From NCBI GenBank assembly GCA_041741455.1, contig JBGSJZ010000011.1, forward strand, positions 33,921-97,920: a stretch of DNA of 64,000 nt. Direction: 5' to 3'. Shown here in pieces: positions 60,129 through 64,000 of this stretch (position 1 is the stretch's first letter; every line of letters begins with the position of its first letter). A program made the position numbers and the translations under genes. The DNA is from CALESS01 sp041741455 (GTDB lineage: Bacteria > Chloroflexota > Anaerolineae > Anaerolineales > Anaerolineaceae). Below the pieces are notes generated by a model, which worked only from the letters and a program-made list of their open reading frames with translations, ran no database searches and was not told the DNA's origin.

Positions 60129-61181
60129 ATGAATATCAAACAATTCTTAACCCGGACAAGAAGGCATAAAAAAGTTGGTGTTTCCGATGTGCTAAGTTAC
60201 TTCTATCTCATTATGGGTGTGGTTCTAATGTTTGGGCCGGTAATTTGGTTAGTGATGTCATCATTTAAAACTCCGGCCGCCCTGGTCAAATTTCCACCCA
60301 CTTTTCTACCATATGTCCAGGAAACGGTGATGGTAGAAGGATATGAAAACCCATTGCCCTTATTTGATGTTACCCTTTCGGATGGCACACATAAAAATTT
60401 GGCCCAGGTACGCAGGGTTGGCTTGGAAGCGCAAATGGTCGACCCTCAGAATCCTGGAGAAATCATCAAAGTAAATATTAATCAGCGCACCGAAATCAAT
60501 AAGCTTCATTTTGAATGGTCCAATTATTCTGAATCGTTAAAAGGATTCAGCTTTATGCAGTATCTTTATAATAGTGTTGTAGTTACTGTAGCTGCTACAA
60601 TTTTAACGCTGATTATCAATAGTATGGCGGCTTTTGCGCTCAGTAAATATGAGTTTAAAGGCCGCAACCTGATTTTTGTCATCATTATCAGCACTCTTTT
60701 GATCCCAATTTCCGTCATCCTGGTGCCGGTCTTCCTGGTCATCACCAAATTGGATCTAAACAATAACTTGTTAGGGGTGATTATCCCCGGTGCTGCAACG
60801 CCAACCGGTGTATTTTTGTTGCGCCAGTATATGTTAACCATTCCAGATGAGTTGTTATCTGCAGCCAGGATTGATGGCGCTTCAGAATGGCGGATTTACT
60901 GGCAGGTGATGTTGCCGCTGGCTGCTCCCGCGCTGGCGGTATTGACCATCTTCTCGGTAATGTGGCGCTGGAATGACTTTTTATGGCCACTGATTGTGCT
61001 CAGCCAGAATGAATTATTTACACTCCAGGTCGGGTTAAATTCCTTCCAGGGTGAATTGAATGTGAAATGGAATTATATTTTGGCAATGACGGTTATGACT
61101 TTATTGCCGATTACGGTTGTGTTTGCGTTCCTGCAGCGATACATTACAACCGGCATCTCATCCACCGGAATGAAGGGGTAA
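60129..61181 (+). CDS. ABC sugar importer permease, MalG type, with enlarged first external loop
   Basis: The 350-residue protein has MalG-type helices and an EAA loop (SAARIDGASEWRIYWQVMLPL). MalG-type permeases in this family are mostly about 280 residues. Here roughly 70-80 extra residues lie between helix 1 and the helix 2 region (KFPPTFLPYVQETVMVEGYENPLP to NKLHFEWSNYSESL), forming a beta-rich external loop that could contact the binding protein. It starts 21 nt after the MalF-type gene. Confidence 0.93.
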   Translation: MNIKQFLTRTRRHKKVGVSDVLSYFYLIMGVVLMFGPVIWLVMSSFKTPAALVKFPPTFLPYVQETVMVEGYENPLPLFDVTLSDGTHKNLAQVRRVGLEAQMVDPQNPGEIIKVNINQRTEINKLHFEWSNYSESLKGFSFMQYLYNSVVVTVAATILTLIINSMAAFALSKYEFKGRNLIFVIIISTLLIPISVILVPVFLVITKLDLNNNLLGVIIPGAATPTGVFLLRQYMLTIPDELLSAARIDGASEWRIYWQVMLPLAAPALAVLTIFSVMWRWNDFLWPLIVLSQNELFTLQVGLNSFQGELNVKWNYILAMTVMTLLPITVVFAFLQRYITTGISSTGMKG

Positions 61182-61248
61182 GCCTTCTTCGAAAGGTCAT
61201 GCTGGATTTCTTCACAACGATCCCTGTTTATGGGAAAGCAGTTTGCTT

Positions 61249-63639
61249 ATGCGCATCCAACAACCAAAGCCGATTCTTCTTCAATCAGAAGCATCCGAAT
61301 CATTAATTTTTAAAGGCCAAAATGGAGAGACCTTTCAGATTTCTGTTCTGGAAGAGGATCTCATTCGGGTTCAACATTTTCCAGATGGCAAACCGCGGCT
61401 GAAACGTACCTGGTCAATCGCCGGTGTGGATGGTGATGTCCCGTTGGAAGGCCGGCAGCGGAATGATCTCAGTTCTTTTCGTTTGCCTGGTTTTACACTT
61501 CATCAGCAGGATGGCTTGCTGCAGGTTTCCACAGGTTGTTTACAGGTGCATATTGATCCCACCGATTGCAGCCTGGTTTGGCGGTCCCGGCAAAATGGGG
61601 AACCTTTTGCTGCCGATTTAAATCGGCGGGCGTATGCCTATGACCAGGCTGGGGAAACCATTTTCCACTACATGCAACGCCGGGAGAACGAACATTATTA
61701 CGGCTTTGGCGAACGTTCAGGTTTTCTGGATAAGAATGGTCGTCGGATGCGTATGCTTAATTTGGATGCACTGGGGTATAACGCAGAAACCGGTGATCCC
61801 TTATACAAGCACATCCCTTTTTATATTACCTATGTGCCGGAATTGAAATTGGCGTATGGATTATTCTATGACAATCTCAGTACAACGGTTTTTGATATGG
61901 GGCAGGAGCATGATAATTATTATGGACCGTACCGGTATTACCAGGCTGAAGCAGGTGACCTCGATTATTATCTGATTTTTGGTCCGAAAATTTCAGATGT
62001 AGTGCAAAAATTTTCTAAACTGATAGGTCACCCTGCATTGCCGCCGCGCTGGTCATTGGGTTATTTAGGTTCCAGCATGTTGTATACCGACGCACCCAAC
62101 GCCCAGGAAGAATTGAAGAAATTTGTCCAAGATTGTCAGCAGTACAACATTCCTTGTGATATGTTCCACCTTTCCTCAGGGTATGGATCTGGGGCTGATG
62201 GAAAGCGGTATGTCTTTAATTGGAATTTTGAAAAAATCCCTAACCCGCGTCAGATGATCGATACTTTTCATCAGGCCGGAATGCATGTAGCGGCCAACAT
62301 CAAACCTTGCCTTTTGGATACCCACCCACGGTATGCAGAAGTCGCCAAGTTAGATGCGTTTGTCAAAGATTCTAAAACCGGACAGCCATATCTGGATTAT
62401 TTCTGGGATGGATTTGGTTCCCATCTTGATTTCACCAACCCTACCGCCTACCGTTGGTGGCGGGAAAATGTACGCGAATGGCTGCTGGAATACGGTGTGG
62501 ATTCAACCTGGAATGATAATAACGAATACCCGATCTGGGATGATGATGCAACCTGTTGTGGCTTTGGCGAAGAAATCAAGATCAAGCATATCCGACCGAT
62601 CCAGCCTTACTTAATGGTGCGTTCCTCGTTAGAGGCACAGCGCGCTTTCAATCCACACAACCGCCCATTTCTGCTGGCGCGCAGTGCTGCACCGGGGACC
62701 CAGCGCTACGCCCAAACCTGGTCAGGTGATAATGAAACCTCCTGGAATACTCTGAGGTTCAACATCCCGATGGGGTTAGGGATGAGCCTTTCTGGATTCC
62801 CAAATTTTGGCCACGATGTTGGCGGATTTGCCGGGCGGGGGCCGTCTGCGGAGCTGTTGGTGCGTTGGGTGCAAAACGGAATTTTCCATCCTCGTTTTAC
62901 CATCCACTCCTGGAACAACGACGGGACCGCCAATTCCCCCTGGATGCACCCAGAAGTGTTGCCGATCATCCGAGAGACAATTGAATTTCGATATCGTTTG
63001 TTGCCTTATTTATACAGCCTGTTATTTGCTGCCCATTGCAACGGTACGCCCATTATCAGTCCACTGGTTTATTACTTCCCGGATGACGACCAATGCCAGA
63101 CCGAATCCTTTGATTTTATGCTTGGAGATCAATTACTGGTGGCTTCGGTTTTGGAAGAAGGCGCTCGCCAACGTAGTATCTACCTGCCACAGGGATGCGA
63201 TTGGATTGATTTTTTCACTGGTGTTTATTTCACGGGGGGACAGACGGTTACTGTACCGGCTCCCTTGGAACGCAATCCAATTCTGGTCCGGGCTGGCGGA
63301 ATTCTGCCCTTGGGGAAGGTGATGCGGTATGTAGGTGAACAACCGGATGACCTGCGCCAGATTTATCTTTTCCCGAACCGTCAACAGGGCAGCGGACACT
63401 TCACGCTTATTGAAGATGATGGTATCAGCCTGGGATACCAACGCGGGGAATTTAGCGAGTTGAAGATCAACCTGCAAACTACCCTGGATGAAATCCAACT
63501 GGAGATCGGCTTTGGGCAGCATGGTTACCCATTGCCGTATAAATCATTGGAGGTTATTCTTCCCGCTGGAGAAGAGCGCCCGCTGCGGGTGAAAGCTCCA
63601 CTAGAATTGCAGGTGTGGACGAATGTCCGGAATTCTTGA
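61249..63639 (+). CDS. GH31 glycosidase, second type
   Basis: The 796-residue enzyme (ATG at 61249; a TTG two codons earlier is less likely) has GH31 motifs: YYGFGERSGFLDKNGRRMRMLN, PALPPRWSLGYLGSSMLY, the nucleophile segment STWNDNNEYPIW, and SGDNETSW with the acid/base Asp. It has the four-residue WNDN form rather than the WxDMxE of many alpha-glucosidases. No signal peptide is seen. As the last gene of the ABC operon it should cut the imported glycoside. It differs clearly from the YicI-like GH31 at 46154-48340, so the regulon has two GH31 activities. Confidence 0.9.
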   Translation: MRIQQPKPILLQSEASESLIFKGQNGETFQISVLEEDLIRVQHFPDGKPRLKRTWSIAGVDGDVPLEGRQRNDLSSFRLPGFTLHQQDGLLQVSTGCLQVHIDPTDCSLVWRSRQNGEPFAADLNRRAYAYDQAGETIFHYMQRRENEHYYGFGERSGFLDKNGRRMRMLNLDALGYNAETGDPLYKHIPFYITYVPELKLAYGLFYDNLSTTVFDMGQEHDNYYGPYRYYQAEAGDLDYYLIFGPKISDVVQKFSKLIGHPALPPRWSLGYLGSSMLYTDAPNAQEELKKFVQDCQQYNIPCDMFHLSSGYGSGADGKRYVFNWNFEKIPNPRQMIDTFHQAGMHVAANIKPCLLDTHPRYAEVAKLDAFVKDSKTGQPYLDYFWDGFGSHLDFTNPTAYRWWRENVREWLLEYGVDSTWNDNNEYPIWDDDATCCGFGEEIKIKHIRPIQPYLMVRSSLEAQRAFNPHNRPFLLARSAAPGTQRYAQTWSGDNETSWNTLRFNIPMGLGMSLSGFPNFGHDVGGFAGRGPSAELLVRWVQNGIFHPRFTIHSWNNDGTANSPWMHPEVLPIIRETIEFRYRLLPYLYSLLFAAHCNGTPIISPLVYYFPDDDQCQTESFDFMLGDQLLVASVLEEGARQRSIYLPQGCDWIDFFTGVYFTGGQTVTVPAPLERNPILVRAGGILPLGKVMRYVGEQPDDLRQIYLFPNRQQGSGHFTLIEDDGISLGYQRGEFSELKINLQTTLDEIQLEIGFGQHGYPLPYKSLEVILPAGEERPLRVKAPLELQVWTNVRNS

Positions 63640-63759
63640 TTTTTTTAGAGCGCTGAGTTCATTTAGAATCAGGGATTTTCCCTCTATCTGCAGCCGGCCC
63701 TAAAAAGGATGATCTCCGATTGTTGCTGATGGATTTGAATTAAATTCCTATTTTAATTA

Positions 63760-63810
63760 CTGATCGCTCTCGGTTGCTGCGCGCAGACCGGAGCGATCAG
63801 TATATTTTTT
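63760..63810. terminator. Bidirectional terminator after GH31
   Basis: ACTGATCGCTC pairs with GAGCGATCAGT, extended by CGGT/ACCG, with ATATTTTTT on the right and AT-rich sequence on the left. It can serve the forward GH31 gene and a convergent reverse gene. Bases 63640-63759 show nothing else. Confidence 0.85.
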
Positions 63811-63865
63811 ACGTGGTCCCCAGTAAGCCCGGCCAGCCTTTCACTTTAATTGAGATGAACTAGTA

Positions 63866-64000
63866 TTACAGCGCAAGGTTGGGTAAAAGGATAGCAAGTC
63901 GAGCGAGCTTGGACTTACGGTGAGACAAATAAGCCTGGAAATTTCGTTTCTGATAATAACGAACCCGATGTAAAGCGGCAGCAGCATCAAAAACAGGCTT
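63866..64000 (-). CDS. Possible C-terminal end of a reverse-strand gene (partial)
   Basis: The reverse strand is open from base 64000 to a TAA at 63866-63868, giving 44 residues (KPVFDAAAALHRVRYYQKRN... to NLAL). The bidirectional terminator just beyond it supports a real convergent gene entering from the right. The family cannot be told from this fragment. Confidence 0.4.
   Translation of the reverse strand, partial: KPVFDAAAALHRVRYYQKRNFQAYLSHRKSKLARLAILLPNLAL

Noticed and set aside
1..64000. CRISPR arrays, tRNA, rRNA, integrases or prophage genes
   Set aside because: None was seen on reading both strands; short tRNA-like or repeat matches were inside protein genes.

Overview
The window most resembles an anaerobic Anaerolineae (Chloroflexota) genome. 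The signs are Thr/Pro-rich 'TPTPT' linkers in several exported proteins, an 'FPVVLK' segment after a signal peptide, many -10 boxes sitting 6-8 nt before a start codon (leaderless genes), serine/threonine kinases with zinc ribbons, CpXC and c-di-AMP receptor proteins, and an aldehyde:ferredoxin oxidoreductase. This placement is inferred from gene content. No rRNA, tRNA or CRISPR array was seen.

Left part (1-9.4 kb): the 3' end of an EF-G-like gene, then a consensus promoter and a T-box leader with a UGG (Trp) specifier driving trpS and a TrpB2-type tryptophan synthase beta. Next are a DegV-family gene on the other strand and a decayed second copy of the trpB2 3' end, interrupted by a small palindromic repeat. 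A very large GAF histidine kinase follows.

Middle part (9.4-43.4 kb): housekeeping and signalling genes. These include a degenerate methyltransferase-like zinc-ribbon protein, Ser/Thr kinases, a bifunctional penicillin-binding protein, GH63-like and GH36 glycosidases, tandem c-di-AMP receptors and a secreted protein. glnA is preceded by a roughly 445-nt structured leader ending in an intrinsic terminator. A five-gene reverse operon holds an SLC13 permease, tgt, uppP, a lipoprotein and a TtuB-like sulfur carrier. recJ, a GT2, an AAA ATPase, GDPD, a threonine dehydratase, a membrane GH3, a kinase next to an FHA/winged-helix regulator, and a CpXC protein complete the region.

Right part (43.5-63.6 kb): the most interesting section. 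A reverse-strand eight-gene operon encodes a ROK repressor, an L-fucose-isomerase-like protein, a split transketolase, an RpiB-like isomerase lacking the usual phosphate-binding residues, a GH31 glycosidase, an aldehyde:ferredoxin oxidoreductase and a TauE/SafE exporter. No sugar kinase is present. The set matches the logic of the transketolase route of sulfoquinovose breakdown (isomerase, two-subunit transketolase, RpiB-like tetrose isomerase, exporter), with a tungsten-type ferredoxin enzyme in place of the usual aldehyde dehydrogenase or reductase. A forward ABC-importer/GH31 operon nearby has the same promoter layout and nearly the same AT-rich palindrome (ATTAA-N5-TTAAT core) as the ROK promoter, so both probably form one regulon. 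GH130, CE15-like and mutarotase-like genes lie between them. The substrate assignment is inferred from context and not proven by sequence.
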